This document shows, piece after piece, positions 36,303 through 49,525 of a stretch of 64,000 bases of DNA. A model generated the notes under the pieces. It saw only the letters and a list, made by a program, of their open reading frames with translations, was not told where the DNA came from and did not search any database. Numbering within the stretch: the first letter of the stretch is position 1; each line of letters begins with the position of its first letter. The stretch is taken from the NCBI GenBank assembly GCA_963693085.1, contig OY856411.1, positions 71,592,001 to 71,656,000 of the forward strand, given 5' to 3'. Both the position numbers and the translations under genes were made by a program. The DNA is from Alisma plantago-aquatica (Eukaryota; Streptophyta; Magnoliopsida; Alismatales; Alismataceae).

Positions 36303-39300
36303 CCTAGACATTGGAAAAGAAACTGTCCTCTCTACCTGGAGGAACTGAGGAAGAAGAAGCAGGGGATAGAGATCTCCACTTCAGGTATATACGTTATTGA
36401 GATAAAATTAAATACTTCTTCATCATGGGTACTGGATACCGGATGTGGATCTCACATATGTTCTAATATGCAGGATCTGATAAGAAGTAAGCCTTTACGA
36501 AAGGGCCAAGTTGAGCCGCGGGTTGCTAATGGAGCAAGAGTTGCTGCCATCACAGTTGGAGTTATTAGTTTATCTTTGCCTACGGGCCTTGTAATAGAAT
36601 TAGAGAATTGCTATTATGTACCTACCATTAATAGAAATATTATTTCTGTATCTTGTATGGACAAGAGTGGATTTTAATTTCACATTAAGAATGGAATTAT
36701 TTCTATATCTAAAGATGAGATCTTTTATGGAAATGCCCCTATGTCTTATGGTATCTACTTGTTAGAACTTGAGACTAGCGTATACAACGTAAATACTAAA
36801 AGGTTAAAACTTAACAACTCAAACAAAACATTCTTATGGCATTTTCGTCTTGGGCACATAAACGAGAAGTGCATATCTGGACTCCATAAGGATGGTTATC
36901 TAGACTCTTTTGATTTTGAATCATTAGAGACATGTGAGGCATGTTTATTAGGGAAGATGACCAAGACTCCTTTCACTGGATATAGTGATAGAGCCAATGA
37001 TCTGCTAAGGCTCATACATACTGATGTATGTGGACCTTTTAGATCAAATGCTAGAGGAGGCTATCAATACTTCATTACCTTCACTGATGACCTCAGTAGG
37101 TATGGCTATGTATATCTTATGAAACACAAGTCAGAAACTCTTGAAATGTTTAAGACTTTCATGAATGAAGTAGAGAAGCAACTTGGTAAGAGTATTAAAG
37201 CACTCCGTTCAGATCGAGGTGTTAAATACTTAGGCCAAGAGTTTGAGGACCTTCTGAAAGACCGTGGTATTGTATCACAATGGACTCCACCTGGTACACC
37301 ACAACTTAATGGTGTGTCAGAAAGAAGGAATCGTACATTATTAGACATGGTACAATCAATGATGAGTTCAGTCGAACTTCCGATATTGTTTTGGGGATAT
37401 GCTCTTGAAACTGCAACATTTACACTTAACCGTGTACCTTCCAAATCAGTTCAAAAGACACCATATGAGATATGGAATTGGAATCGTCCCAATTTGTCTA
37501 TGTTAAAGATTTGGGGATGTGAATCTTATGTTAGGAAACAATTTCCTGAAAAGCTTGGACCCAAATCGGAAAAATGCTATTTTGTTGGATACCCCAAGGA
37601 AACTCGGGGATACTACTTCTACACACCAACTGACAACAAAGTGTTTGTTGCTAGGACTGCTGTATTTATTGAAAAGGAATTTATTTCCAAAGGAATTAGT
37701 GGGAGGAATGTAGAGCTCGAAGAAGTTCGAGACCAACAAGAAAGAAGAGAACCTGAGGAGGTACATAAGGAACATGAAGACTCACAAGTTGTTGTGGAAT
37801 TTCAAGTTCCAAATGTAACACATGAACCTCGTAGGTCTAGTAGGACACGACTTGAGCCTGAGAGATTTGGATTTCTCATGACTCAAGACAGTTATGAATT
37901 GGGAATAGCTGATGAGCCAACTTCCTATCTAGAAGCTACTAAGGGACCAGAATATGAGAAATGGCTCGAAGCCATGAGATCTGACATGGAATCCATGTAC
38001 ACCGACAAGGTATGGACCTTGGTGGATCCACCCGAAGGGGTAAGACCCATAGGGTGCAAGTGGGTCTTCAAGAAGAAGACTGACATGGATGGAAATGTTC
38101 AAACCTATAAAGGTAGATTGGTTGCGAAAGGATTCCATCAAATTCAAGGTGTTGATTATGACGAGACCTTCTCACCAGTTGCCATGGTTAAATCCATCAG
38201 GATCATGCTTGCCATTGCAGCTTATCATGACTATGAGATTTGGCAGATGGATGTTAAAACAACATTCCTTAATGGGAATTTACTCGAGGATGTGTACATG
38301 ACATAACCTGAGGGTTTTATCGATCCAAAGGAAGCTAATAAAGTCTATAAGCTACAAAGGTCAATCTATGGATTGAAGCAAGCATCTCAGAGCTGGAATC
38401 TATGTTTTGATGAAGTAGTCAAAAAGTTTGGCTTTAGTCAAAATGAAGATGAACCTTGTATTTACAAAAGGGTTAGTGGGAGCACAATTGTATTTCTCAT
38501 ATTGTATGTGGATGACATACTATTGATGGGAAATGACATCCCTATTCTTCAGACAGTAAAAGCTTGGCTAGGGAAGACCTTCTCTATGAAGGATTTAGGC
38601 GAAGCATCCTATATACTAGGGATCAAGATCTATAGAGATAGATCTAGAAGGCTTCTAGGCCTAAGCCAGAGCACATACATTGACAAGGTGCTAAAGAGGT
38701 TTAGCATGGAGGGTTCTAATAGAGGTAACTTGCCCATGTCCCATGGGAAACGATCTCTAAATCCCAATGTCCTAGTTCATGTGATGAACGGACACGCATG
38801 AGTAAGATTCCATATGCATCAGCAATTGGATCTATCATGTATGCGATGTTATGTACTCGTCCTGATGTGTCGTATGCTTGAGCATGACGAGCCAGTATCA
38901 GTCAGATCCAGGTGAATATCACTGGACAGCTGTAAAGAACATCCTAAAGTACTTGAGAAGGACTAAGGATCAATTCTTGGTATACGGTGGTGAGGAAGAG
39001 CTCGTGGTAAAGGGTTACACCGATGCTAGCTTCCAAACTGACAAAGATGACTACATATCGCAATCTGGATTTGTGTTTTGCCTGAACAACGGAGCTGTGA
39101 GTTGGAAGAGTTCCAAGTAAGAGACAGTTGCAGATTCTACAACAGAGGCTGAATATATTGCCGCATCTAATGTTGCAAAGGAAGTTGTGTGGATCAAGAA
39201 GTTCATTTTTGAACTTGGACTGGTTCCAAGCGTTGGTGATGCAATTGAGTTGTTTTGCGACAACAATGGAGCAATTGCACAGGCTAAAGAACCAAGATCG

Positions 39301-39492
39301 CACCAACGTTCCAAACATATTCTATGGTGGTTCCATCTCATACGAGAGATCGTACAACGAGGGGATGTGAAGATTTGCAGAGTACCTACAGAAAGCAATG
39401 TGGCTGACCCGCTCACAAAAGCACTTTCACAGCTGAAACATGATAGGCATGTTCGATCACTTGGATTGAGATTCATGACTAATTGGGTCTAA
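36303..39492 (+). pseudogene. pol: Copia pol, unit B (broken)
   Basis: Same domain order as unit A. A long open stretch, 36741-38306, covers pre-integrase, integrase and the start of RT. Breaks: TAA at 36675 (Glu codon in A), TAA at 38304 (Gln codon in A), frameshifts near 38752 and 38877, and TAA at 39118 (Gln codon in A). The integrase catalytic Glu is a Lys here (AAA at 37224-37226, SDRGVKYL), so this integrase would be inactive even if the frame were whole. RT YVDD is intact. Ends at TAA 39490-39492. Confidence 0.88.
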
Positions 39493-39803
39493 GTGCAAGT
39501 GGGAATCTATTGGTATGTATGCCCATAGAGACTATCATTCGATGATTGTAATGGGATACTATGTAAATGATTTGTAATACTACATTGATCATATCAATAA
39601 AGGAAAGTTTCCAATCTATATGTTTGTGTTTTATATTGTGAGATGACCATAAAACTTATAGATGTCTATAGAATAATATACTCAATGACATATGTCTTTG
39701 GGTTGATGACCTGAACAGTGAGATCATATGTATGTTAAGAGTATGTATTCTTGTTTTGTCCCTAATCGGTTGTTATTGTGGAAATATCCATGGACATCAA
39801 TAA
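39493..39803 (+). other. Copia unit B 3' tail, left part
   Basis: Begins like the tail of unit A, with the relict LTR start at 39508 (TATTGGTATG, one base changed). It is cut by element 2 after the AATAA duplication and resumes at 59725. Confidence 0.8.
39799..39803. repeat. Target-site duplication AATAA, left copy
   Basis: AATAA left of element 2, repeated at 59720. Unit A shows the unoccupied site as CACCAATAACACATAAG near 32507-32524. Confidence 0.93.
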
Positions 39804-40686
39804 TGTAACATCCCCGACCTGGGTTATGAGTTAACCCTAGATGCTTTTCCTAATAAGGTTGATTAGATGCTTAATATTATCTTGTGAAAAGTAATTAGGG
39901 CTCATGAGGAACCTATGTTTCAATTTTGGTCCTGTTTGGACAATGTTGAAGCAATGTTTGCTTATTTTGGATCAAAGTGCAAATTACCCAAGTCGAGGGG
40001 TTAAATTGCAAATGTTGCATGGTAAGATGTTCCTCTGATATTGAGACATCATAAGAATGAATATGATGTAGTGGTATGGTTTTCACAAGCTTGGGCACCA
40101 AGATTAAGCTTGTAAAGCAGTGTTGTGCATTAAAACCTAGTTTTGGTGAAAAGTGCAATTTACCCAAAACCTAGGGTTCTATATGAAAATTACCACTTCA
40201 ATAAGATCCCTAATAATCTTTGGCATCATGTAGAGCAAAGAAAGTGAGAGGGGTTCCTCTTTTGAATTAAGTTGGAGGAGAGAGAATCTTGATATTAAAA
40301 TAATCAAGATTAATGCCTAATTGAAACCCTAATTTGATTTAGGGCAAAAATGAATAAAAATAATTGAAGGGCTTTCAACCAAAATATTTTGGGTTTATTT
40401 TGAATAAGTATGAACGTTCCTTTGCCAAGATAAGGAACGAAAATATCCTAAGTAGGTGAAATTCCACTCACCTTATTATAAGAAAAAGAAAACCCAATCA
40501 CATATGGATATTAATATAATAAGCATTAAGGTGCTTAATTTGATTTTCTTTAAATCAAAGATAATGAAGGAGAATTAAAGGCAAAGGAAGGTTCCTCGTC
40601 CTTAAGGGATTTGAGGGGGAAGAGGAGGCCATATTTTTGGAATTTAATGCATTTTAATAATGCATTTTCTCTATCATCAATTTCCT

Positions 40687-40693
40687 TATAAAA
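40687..40693 (+). promoter_or_regulatory. TATA box, LTR 2a
   Basis: TATAAAA in the conserved context CCTTATAAAAGTGCC. Confidence 0.55.
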
Positions 40694-41244
40694 GTGCCTT
40701 TTTCAAGCCAAATGAAAGGCTATTTCGGATTTTCTTCTTTCCCTTGCTTGCAAAACCGACCAAGGAGCTAGGGAGGAGCAGGGAGCACGTCCCCAACCTG
40801 TGGGTGAGCCCTTGACCTTCGTTCTCCTTGATTTCATGGTGGAAATCGAAAATAAATTATGGATTCCTTCTTATTTCGATCTCCTCTTCAACCCTAGCCA
40901 ACTTTTGCAATCAAAAGCTTGAGGACGAGCCTAGGGGGAGTTGTAAGAGCTTCATCCACCATTAATGGCGTGAGATTGGAGCTTTGGAGCTCAATTGGAG
41001 GTGGGTTTTATAACTCAAACCCTTAAACATTGCTATTGCATCAATTCTCTATGCTTTGTTGATTGATTTCTTCAATTTGATACACTCTTGTTTCTTTGCT
41101 GCAATTTCCATCAAGAACGGTTGCTGTTCTTGGTTGTTCGAAGGAAGGGGATGATGACATCATCCTAGATGCTTATCCAAAGAAAATTACCAAGCAAAAC
41201 CGTTTTCATAGCTACTCCAAATCGTTTTAATTTGATTGGCTATG

Positions 41245-42315
41245 CGGTTTCAGCAAACCGTTTAAGGGCAAATGGTTTGAGACCGTTTGGGAGAAAACGG
41301 TCTCAAGACCGTTTGAGATGGTTGACCAAGCGTTGACCGTTTGGGAAATTTGTTCCTAATTATGTAGGCTGATGACCCTCCAAATTTGAGGGATTAACTC
41401 CAAAGTAATCGAGAGTTGAAGGCCAATCAATTAGGCAATCAGATTGAATTATGTGCTGATTTTCAACCTGATCAACTTGACCTGCTTGGGCAAACGGTTT
41501 CAAAACCGTATGAAAGAGTTGACCAAGTGTGGACCGTTTGGGAATCTCGTTCCTAATTATGTAGGCTAATGACCCCGCAAAATTTTAGGGGTTAACTCCA
41601 AAGGAATCGTGAGTTGAAGCCTAATCAATTAGGGAAACCTAATTGGATTAAGTGCTGATTTTCAATCTGATTTAATTGAACTTTTTGGGCAAACGGTCTC
41701 AAGACCGTTTGAGTGCATTGACCAAGCATTGAACTAATGAGATTTTTGTTCATAATGATGTTGATTAATGACCCTCCAAATTTGAGGTGTTAACTCCAAA
41801 GGGATCATGAGTTGAAGGCTAATCAATTAGGCAAACCCTAATTGAAAACAGTGCTGAAATTCCAATGAGTTAAGTTGAGATTTTGGGTTGATTAGCCCAA
41901 ACGGTCTCAAGACCATTTGGGGATCACCCCAAGACCGTTTGGAGGTCTGGGGTCAAGTATAGTTTACTAATTGAAGGTCCAAAGGTACCAAATCATACTG
42001 CAACTAAATGCTGATTTGTTGATCAACTCGATAGACCAATCCATGATGATTTTTCACTAAAGTCCAAAGGTTGGATGGGCCAAACGGTCTCAAGACCGTT
42101 TGGTGGTCACCCAAGACCGTTTGGAGGTCTAGGGTTGAGTATGGTTAGGTGTTTGAAGGTCTAAAGGTACCAAGCTGTTATACAATGCAATGCTGATTTG
42201 GTGATCAATCCAATGATTCAAACCTTAATTGGATGGCTTGGATTTGAGTGATATGATGGGCAAACAGTCTCAAGACCGTTTGGAGGTCATCCAAACGACC
42301 TCAAGACCGTTTGGG
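41245..42315 (+). repeat. Palindrome zone, LTR 2a
   Basis: Seven full but partly decayed dyads (for example CCATTTGG for CCGTTTGG near 41914), plus half sites. Confidence 0.92.
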
Positions 42316-43169
42316 GTCAGGTCATACCCAACTTGGATGATGGTTCAATGGTTTCAAAGCAACTAGTCTTACATTGATTAGTGTTGTTGAATCATCGATT
42401 CCAAACCCTAATTCAATTGAATCAAACCCTAATTGATGACCAATTGAGGGTTAATTAAGGGTCAAATAAGTTGAAGGTTGACCTATTTAAACTCAATTGA
42501 AGTATGGGTATAGGTCCAATTGATGATTGGTTCCATGAATTCAATGATTGAAGGAATCAACATTGAAAACCCTAATTCAATTGGATACCTTATGTCATTG
42601 AAGGTCCAATGGATCAAACCTTTTTGAAAACCTAATGTGATTAGGTGGGAGATACCTTTAATAGTACTAGTCATTCATTCATAACAAATGCATGGATCCA
42701 ATACATGATGTAAACCCTAATTGAGGCCGATTTCATGTATAACCCTATTAAGAGGTTGCCTACATGTGAAATCACTAATTAGGATGAATAGTAAACCCTA
42801 ATTCCTTTGGATACCTTATGTAATGGAGGTCCAATGTGATGATGAATGTACTATTGATCCAATGATGGTTAGTAATGATAACCAATGAAGGAACAAAGGT
42901 TAAAACCCTAATAGTACCTAAGTGATTAGTGTCAATTAAGGGATGAACCCTAATTGCTGATAAGATCAATGACTTGGTACACTATGTAAATCATAGTTGT
43001 ATGTACTTGATTGAAGGGTTGATATGACCTAATCAAGTTGAGATGATGATAGCATGAATTCATATATGAATATGATTCATGTGGTGATTAAGGGCATGAT
43101 CCTTAAAGTAGAGAGATCATGAAACCCTAATCATGAACATAAACCCTAATCGTCAGGGTTATTGAGTTG

Positions 43170-43306
43170 AAACCCTAGTTGAGGGTGTATCATTGTAAAC
43201 CCTAGTTGAGGGTGTATCCTTGTGAAACCCTAGTGGAGGGTGTATCATTGTGAACCCTGGTTGAGGGTGTATCCTTATAAACCCTAGTTGAGGGTGTATC
43301 ATTGTG
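43170..43306 (+). repeat. 27/28-base tandem repeat, LTR 2a
   Basis: Five units of the AAACCCTAGTTGAGGGTGTA type. Confidence 0.85.
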
Positions 43307-43800
43307 ATTGTTTATAGGTAACTTTATAATAAAGCCATGCCTTAAACTAAGATAAGTCCATATCATGTGATATAGCTGGACAATTCTAATGTGTGGCCTA
43401 TGCATTATATGCTAAGGGTGAGTATTTTGTGATGGAATGTATTAAGAGGGGAAATACCTTAATACAAGACAAAGTTGGTTAACTCAAGAGGGTCTGAATT
43501 AATGAGAAATGGGGAACCCTAACCCTAATTTGGGGAAAAGGGAATGATAAGCCCTAATTGATGGTAACACCTAACCCTGGTAAGGGAATAGTGGTGTTAC
43601 CCTATATTGCATGATGTGTTGTGAACTTGATAAGTCTATTATCATGTGTGACAATCATGCAGGTCTCATGAGTTGATGATCATAGCCAGGTATGAGCTAT
43701 GATGTTTATTTGATAAGAATTGATTGGCCATATGTGCCATTATGTTTTGTTACTGAGAGAGAAGTAACAAGATGAGTTGGGCTTATAAGCCTTTGTTTTA

Positions 43801-44032
43801 AGTTGTTGCCTAGTGAGAGGTGACAAGATGTGAATGGCCTTGTGCGCCATGTGAATAAAGTTGTTGCCTAGTGAGAGGTGACAAGATGTGAATGGCCTTG
43901 TGAGCCATGTGAATAAAGTTGTTGCCTAGTGAGAGGTGACAAGATGTGAATGGTTTTGTGAGCCATGTGAATAAAGTTGTTGCCTAGTGAAAGGTGACAA
44001 GATGTACAATGTTTTGATGAGCTATGTGTGAT
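43801..44032 (+). repeat. 58-base tandem repeat (4 units), LTR 2a
   Basis: Four units beginning AGTTGTTGCCTAGTGAGAGG, starting at 43801, 43859, 43917 and 43975; the last unit is the most divergent. Element 1 has only one related unit, near 17955. Confidence 0.92.
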
Positions 44033-45311
44033 GGAAATCCAAATCCTGGTAAAGGATTAAGGGTAATACCCTTGAATTATTAATACATTGTTTTGCATGG
44101 TATTGATAGATAATTGATGTACTACTATTATATGTGCTAACCATGCAGGTATTATGAGATGATGAGCATAGCCAGGTATGAGCTATGATGTATTATTAGT
44201 TTGAATTGTTAATTGGGCCTTGTGTGCCATAATATACCTTGTGCCTGGTAAGAGGTGGCAAGAGAGTTAATGTGCATCAAGTGCCATGATGGATGCTTGT
44301 GTAGCAAGTATCATACTTACCTTGGTCAAATGACCTAAAGGTGTTAGTTACCTGAGAAAGAGGTAACAGTGCTCAAGTGATGAACAAAGGGTTTGAATAC
44401 CCATGATTTCATGGTTATGGTATTGAAATTGTGAAAGGATGAGAAAAACCCAGTGGTCAAGTGAGGGATTAAGATCCCAACACTTATGAAAAGAGTATGG
44501 ATACGGGCCATGACTCCACATTGATAATGCCAGGCTTTAGATATATGATCTAAGCCTGAAGAAAGTTAATGCAGTGGTAATGATTCTGTTGTTTGAATAG
44601 ATGTTATACATGTTCTTCCTATTCATTAAAGGATAAGTGACATGTTAATTCTATCAAGTAATAACTGCAATGCTTCTGATATAGAATAATGTTCTAATCT
44701 GTTAGACATTAAAATATTTGCTGTCAAATAGATATGATTCTCATGTTCATATTCATCTTCTTAAGTTGAAATAATAATGTTTCTGGCGGAGAGTTATATC
44801 TCTCGCTGGGGCAATTTACAATTGTCTCACCCCCGTGGGAAACATTTTTAGGTATGCGTGAAAGGCAGAGCAGAAACCCTAGAACAGGGAAAGAGCAGCA
44901 GAAACAGCAACAACAGGGACAACAATAAGATCTCAGGTGGAGATATTGTCTGTCATGTCATGTTCAGATGTATATAGAAGTCCTATGTGTCGTCTCTGTA
45001 CTCTCAGGTCCTTGGAGTAGTAGTTAATGATTTCGAGATTTTGGCTTAGTGCCTCGAGGGTTTTATACTACCTGTGTACAGTTAAGGCAGAGTAGTTAAT
45101 GTTTGTATTCCTCGAGAAGAAAAAGTACATGAGATGTATATATATGAACCAGGATGTAAAGTTTTACTTTGGTTCTGAATGAAAGAGTTTTCCTATGAAT
45201 GGATCCCTTTGCAAAAAGTTTTAATTTTTAGTGATTTTCGCTAATCCGCTGCTTGATGAACGCTTCCGCATTAGTTAATCTTGTTTTCGCGAGACGGTTG
45301 TCACAATTTAG

Positions 45312-45323
45312 TGGTATCAGAGC
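45312..45323 (+). other. Primer-binding site, internal domain 2-1
   Basis: TGGTATCAGAGC, perfect tRNA-iMet match. Confidence 0.93.
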
Positions 45324-45926
45324 TCTAGGTTCACTGAGTCTACAGAGACATAGGACTAAGGTATCGAGTCTGTGTTAGTGTCCTCCAGTATACCCTATAA
45401 TGATTTCTGCTCGTGCAGAGAAAGGGTAAAGTTTTAAAATGACTGGAGAGCACAAGGAACACATTGCTTAGGGCAATGTTTTTGCATCAAGAAGTGGTGC
45501 AAGGATCATGCAAGAGGAGAACAAGTACCTGAGAATCCCCATTAAGACCTGATCAGGATAGAGAATCCTATGATCATGCTTTTATTGGGCAGATTAGGGC
45601 AACTGTAATGCATATAGTGGACTGGATACTAGCCTTACAACCTAGATTATCAGTGCTTAATACAGAAAGTTTGAGCTTTAAAAGAGTTCCTAAATGACTT
45701 AGTCATGTTGGAACAAGGGAAAATCATGTATGTATAATGATATGAGATAGCATGTAAGTGCATACTACTTGATCTCAGTAATTGTAAACCCTGGCCAGGT
45801 ATACAACTATTGATGATAAAGTGGGTATGGAAACTCTTAGATTGTTGTCTTTTTTGATTGCTCTGATCAAGTATTCATTCTGAGACAATCTAATGAGTAT
45901 CATGAAATAAGAAATATGGAATCAAC

Positions 45927-46206
45927 AAAGGAAGATGCTTTGTGCAATTCCAACAAAGGAAGATGCTTTGTGCAATTCCAATAAAGGAAGATGCTTTGTG
46001 CAATTCTAATAAAGGAAGATGCTTTGTGCAATTCCAATAAAGGAAGATGCTTTGTGCAATTCCAATAAAGGAAGATGCTTTGTGCAATTCCAATAAAGGA
46101 AGATGCTTTGTGCAATTCCAATAAAGGAAGATGCTTTGTGCAATTCCAATAAAGGAAGATGCTTTGTGCAATTCCAATAAAGGAAGATGCTTTGTGCAAT
46201 TCCAAC
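45927..46206 (+). repeat. 28-base minisatellite, 10 units
   Basis: Units contain AAAGGAAGATGCTTTGTGCA followed by ATTCCAAT or ATTCCAAC. Units are nearly identical, with no spacers between them. Confidence 0.95.
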
Positions 46207-46211
46207 CCCAA

Positions 46212-46665
46212 TCAAAAAGGGAAAGCTATGTGTCATCCCCAACAAGAAGGGAAGAGCTATGTGTCATTCCCAAACAAAAAGGGAAAGCTATGTGTCATCC
46301 CCAACAAGAAGGGAAGAGCTATGTGTCATTCCCAATCAAAAAGGGAAAGCTATGTGTCATCCCCAACAAAAAGGGAAGAGCTATGTGTCATTCCCAATCA
46401 AAAAGGGAAAGCTATGTGTCATCCCCAACAAGAAGGGAAGAGCTATGTGTCATTCCCAATCAAAAAGGGAAAGCTATGTGTCATCCCCAACAAAAAGGGA
46501 AGAGCTATGTGTCATTCCCAATCAAAAAGGGAAAGCTATGTGTCATCCCCAACAAAAAGGGAAGAGCTATGTGTCATTCCCAATAAAAAAGGGAAGAGCT
46601 ATGTGTCATTCCCAATCAAAATGGGAAAAGCTATGTGGCATTTCCAACTAATAAGAAGAACTATG
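46212..46665 (+). repeat. About 30-base minisatellite, alternating units, about 15 copies
   Basis: Two alternating unit types, AAAGGGAAAGCTATGTGTCA with ATCCCCAA and AAGGGAAGAGCTATGTGTCA with ATTCCCAA. Both align with the neighbouring 28-base unit (GCTNTGTGNNATTCC core), so both arrays share an ancestor. The last copies are decayed. Confidence 0.93.
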
Positions 46666-47897
46666 TGAACAATCCCAATTACATAGAGTTTGTTAAAGGA
46701 TTACTGAGTAAATTATCTTTGTTAGATATATATGTTGTTCCTTTTGATAAATATTCTTGGGTGATGATAGAAGTATGTTCTTTTATGCTTCTTCTTTCCA
46801 ATAATATGGACATCATATGTTAGGGGTTTATGCTCTGCATAAACATTGGTAAGGTTGAATTAGTGAAAGGCGCCTTGTGTGGAATTACAGAATTCATGAT
46901 ATCTCCATTATATTAATATGATATGTGGAGACTTGAGGGCATGATTAATGAATAATCTATTTCTCCTTTTGTCTGGGATTTCGAGGACGAAATCCTTGTT
47001 AGGGGTTTATAATTTGTAACATCCCTGACCTGGGTTATGAGTTAACCCTAGATGTTTTTCCTAATAAGGTTGATTAGATGCTTAATATTATCTTGTGAAA
47101 AGTAATTAGGGCTCATGAGGAACCTATTTTTCAATTTTGGTCCTGTTTGTACAATGTTGAAGCAATGTTTGCTTATTTTGGACCAAAGTGCAAATTACCC
47201 AAGTCGAGGGGTTAAATTGCAAATGTTGCATGGTAAGATGTTCCTCTGATGTTGAGACATCATAAGAATGAATATGATGTAGTGGTATGGTTTTCACAAG
47301 CTTGGGCACCAAGATTAAGCTTGTAAAGCAGTGTTGTGCATTAAAACCTAGTTTTGATGAAAAGTGCAATTTACCCAAAACCTAGGGTTCTATATGCAAA
47401 TTACCACTTCAATAAGGTCCCTAATAATATTTGGCATAATTTAGAGCAAAGAAAGTGAGAGGGGTTCCTCTTTTGAATTAAGTTGGAGGAGAGAGAATCT
47501 TGATATTAAAATAATCAAGATTAATGCCTAATTGAAACCCTAATTTGATTTAGGGCAAAAATGAATAAAAATAATTGAAGGGCTTTCAACCAAAATATTT
47601 TGGGTTGATTTTGAATAAGGATGAACATTCCTTTGCCAAGATAAGGAACGAAAATATCCTAAGTAGGTGAAATTCCACTCACCTTATTATAAGAAAAAGA
47701 AAACCCACTCACATATGGATATTAATATAATAAGCATTAAGGTGCTTAATTTGATTTTCTTTAAATCAAGGATAATGAAGGAGAATTAAAGGCAAAGGAA
47801 GGTGCCTCGTCCTTAAGGGATTTGAGGGGGAAGAGGCGGCCATATTTTTGGAATTTAATGCATTTTAATAATGCATTTTCTCTCTCATCAATTTCCT

Positions 47898-47904
47898 TAT
47901 AAAA
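47898..47904 (+). promoter_or_regulatory. TATA box, LTR 2b
   Basis: TATAAAA in the conserved context. Confidence 0.55.
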
Positions 47905-48454
47905 GTGCCTTTTTCAAGCCAAATGAAAGGCTATTTCGGATTTTCTTCTTTCCCTTGCTTGCAAAACCGACCAAGGAGCTAGGGAGGAGCAGGGAGCACG
48001 TCACCAACCTGTGGGTGAGCCCTTGACCTTCGTTCTCCTTGATTTCATGGTGGAAATCGAAAATAAATTATGGATTCCTTCTTATTTCGATCTCCTCTTC
48101 AACCCTGGCCAACTTTTGCAATCAAAAGCTTGAGGACGAGCCTAGGGGGAGTTTCAAGAGCTTCATCCAACATTAATGGCGTGAGCTTGGAGCTTTGGAG
48201 CTCAATTGGAGGCGGGTTTTATAACTCAAACCCTTAAACATTGCTATTGCATCAATTCTCTATGCTTTGTTGATTGATTTCTTCAATTTGATACACTCTT
48301 GTTTCTTTGCTGCAATTTCCATCAAGAACGGTTGCTGTTCTTGGTTGTTCGAAGAAAGGGGATGATGACATCATCCTAGATGCTTATCCAAAGAAAATTA
48401 CCAAGCAAAACCGTTTTGATAGCTACTCCAAATCGTTTTAATTTGATTGGCTAT

Positions 48455-49525
48455 GCGGTTTCAGCAAACCGTTTAAGGGCAAACGGTTTGAGACCGTTTG
48501 GGAGCAAACGGTCTCAAGACCGTTTGAGATGGTTAACCAAGCGTTGACCGTTTGGGAATTTTGTTCCTAATTATGTAGGCTGATAACCCTCCAAATTTGA
48601 GGGATTAACTCCAAAGGAATCGAGAGTTGAAGGCCAATCAATTAGGCAATCAGATTGAATTATGTGCTGATTTTCAACCTGATGAACTTGACCTGCTTGG
48701 GAAAACGGTTTCAAAACCGTATGAAAGAGTTGACCAAGCGTGGACCGTTTGGGAATCTCGTTCATAATTATGTAGGCTAATGAACCTCAAACGTTTAGGG
48801 GTTAAATCAAAAGGAATCGTGAGTTGAAGCCTAATCAATTAGGGAAACCTAATTGGATTAAGTGCTGATTTTCAATCTGATTTAATTAAACTTTTTGGGC
48901 AAACGGTCTCAAGACCGTTTGAGTGCGTTGACCAAGTGTTGAACGAATTAGATTTTTGTTCATAATGATGTTTATTAATGACCCTCCAAATTTGAGGGGT
49001 TAACTCCAAAGGGATCACGAGTTGAAGGCTAATGAATTAGGCAAACCCTAATTGAAAACAGTGCTGAAATTCCAATGAGTTAAGTTGTGATTTTGGGTTG
49101 ATTAGCCCAAACGGTCTGAAGACCGTTTGGGGATCACCCCAAAACCGTTTGGAGGTATGGGGTCAAGTATAGTTGACCAATTGAAGGTCCAAAGGTACCA
49201 AATCATACTGCAACTAAATGCTGATTTGTTGATCAACTCGATAGACCAATCCATGATGATTGTTCACTAAAGTCCAAAGGTTGGATGGGCCAAACGGTCT
49301 CAAGACCGTTTGGTGGTCACCCAAGACCGTTTGGAGGTCTAGGGTTGAGTATGGTTAGGTGTTTGAAGGTCTAAAGGTACCAAGCTGTTATACAATGCAA
49401 TGCTGATTTGGTGATCAATCCAATGATCCAAACCTTAATTGGATGGCTTGGAATTGAGTGATATGATGGGAAAACGGTCTCAAGACCGTTTGGAGGTCAT
49501 CCAAACGACCTCAAGACCGTTTGGG
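48455..49525 (+). repeat. Palindrome zone, LTR 2b
   Basis: Seven full dyads; the same two 31-base units are missing as in LTR 2a. Confidence 0.92.

Larger units (their letters stand above)
39804..45305 (+). mobile_element. Giant LTR 2a (left)
   Basis: From TGTAACATCCCC to TTGTCACA. Seven full palindromes; two 31-base palindrome units present in LTR 2c are missing. It has several private changes in the first 700 bases. Confidence 0.9.
45306..47014 (+). mobile_element. Internal domain 2-1, non-coding
   Basis: 1709 bases: primer site, a segment shared with element 1, two minisatellite blocks (45927-46206 and 46212-46665), then the shared end with GTTAGGGGTTTAT. Three overlapping open frames through the arrays are repeat artefacts. 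Confidence 0.88.

Noticed and set aside
45927..46206. 28-base direct repeats resembling a CRISPR array
   Set aside because: Units are directly adjacent with no spacers, sit in a plant retrotransposon interior, and grade into a related 30-base minisatellite.
45890..46668. Several overlapping repetitive proteins of about 80-170 residues on both strands (also 53077-53965)
   Set aside because: They are translations of minisatellites whose units are not a multiple of three, so every frame stays open. No start context, domain or conservation supports them.
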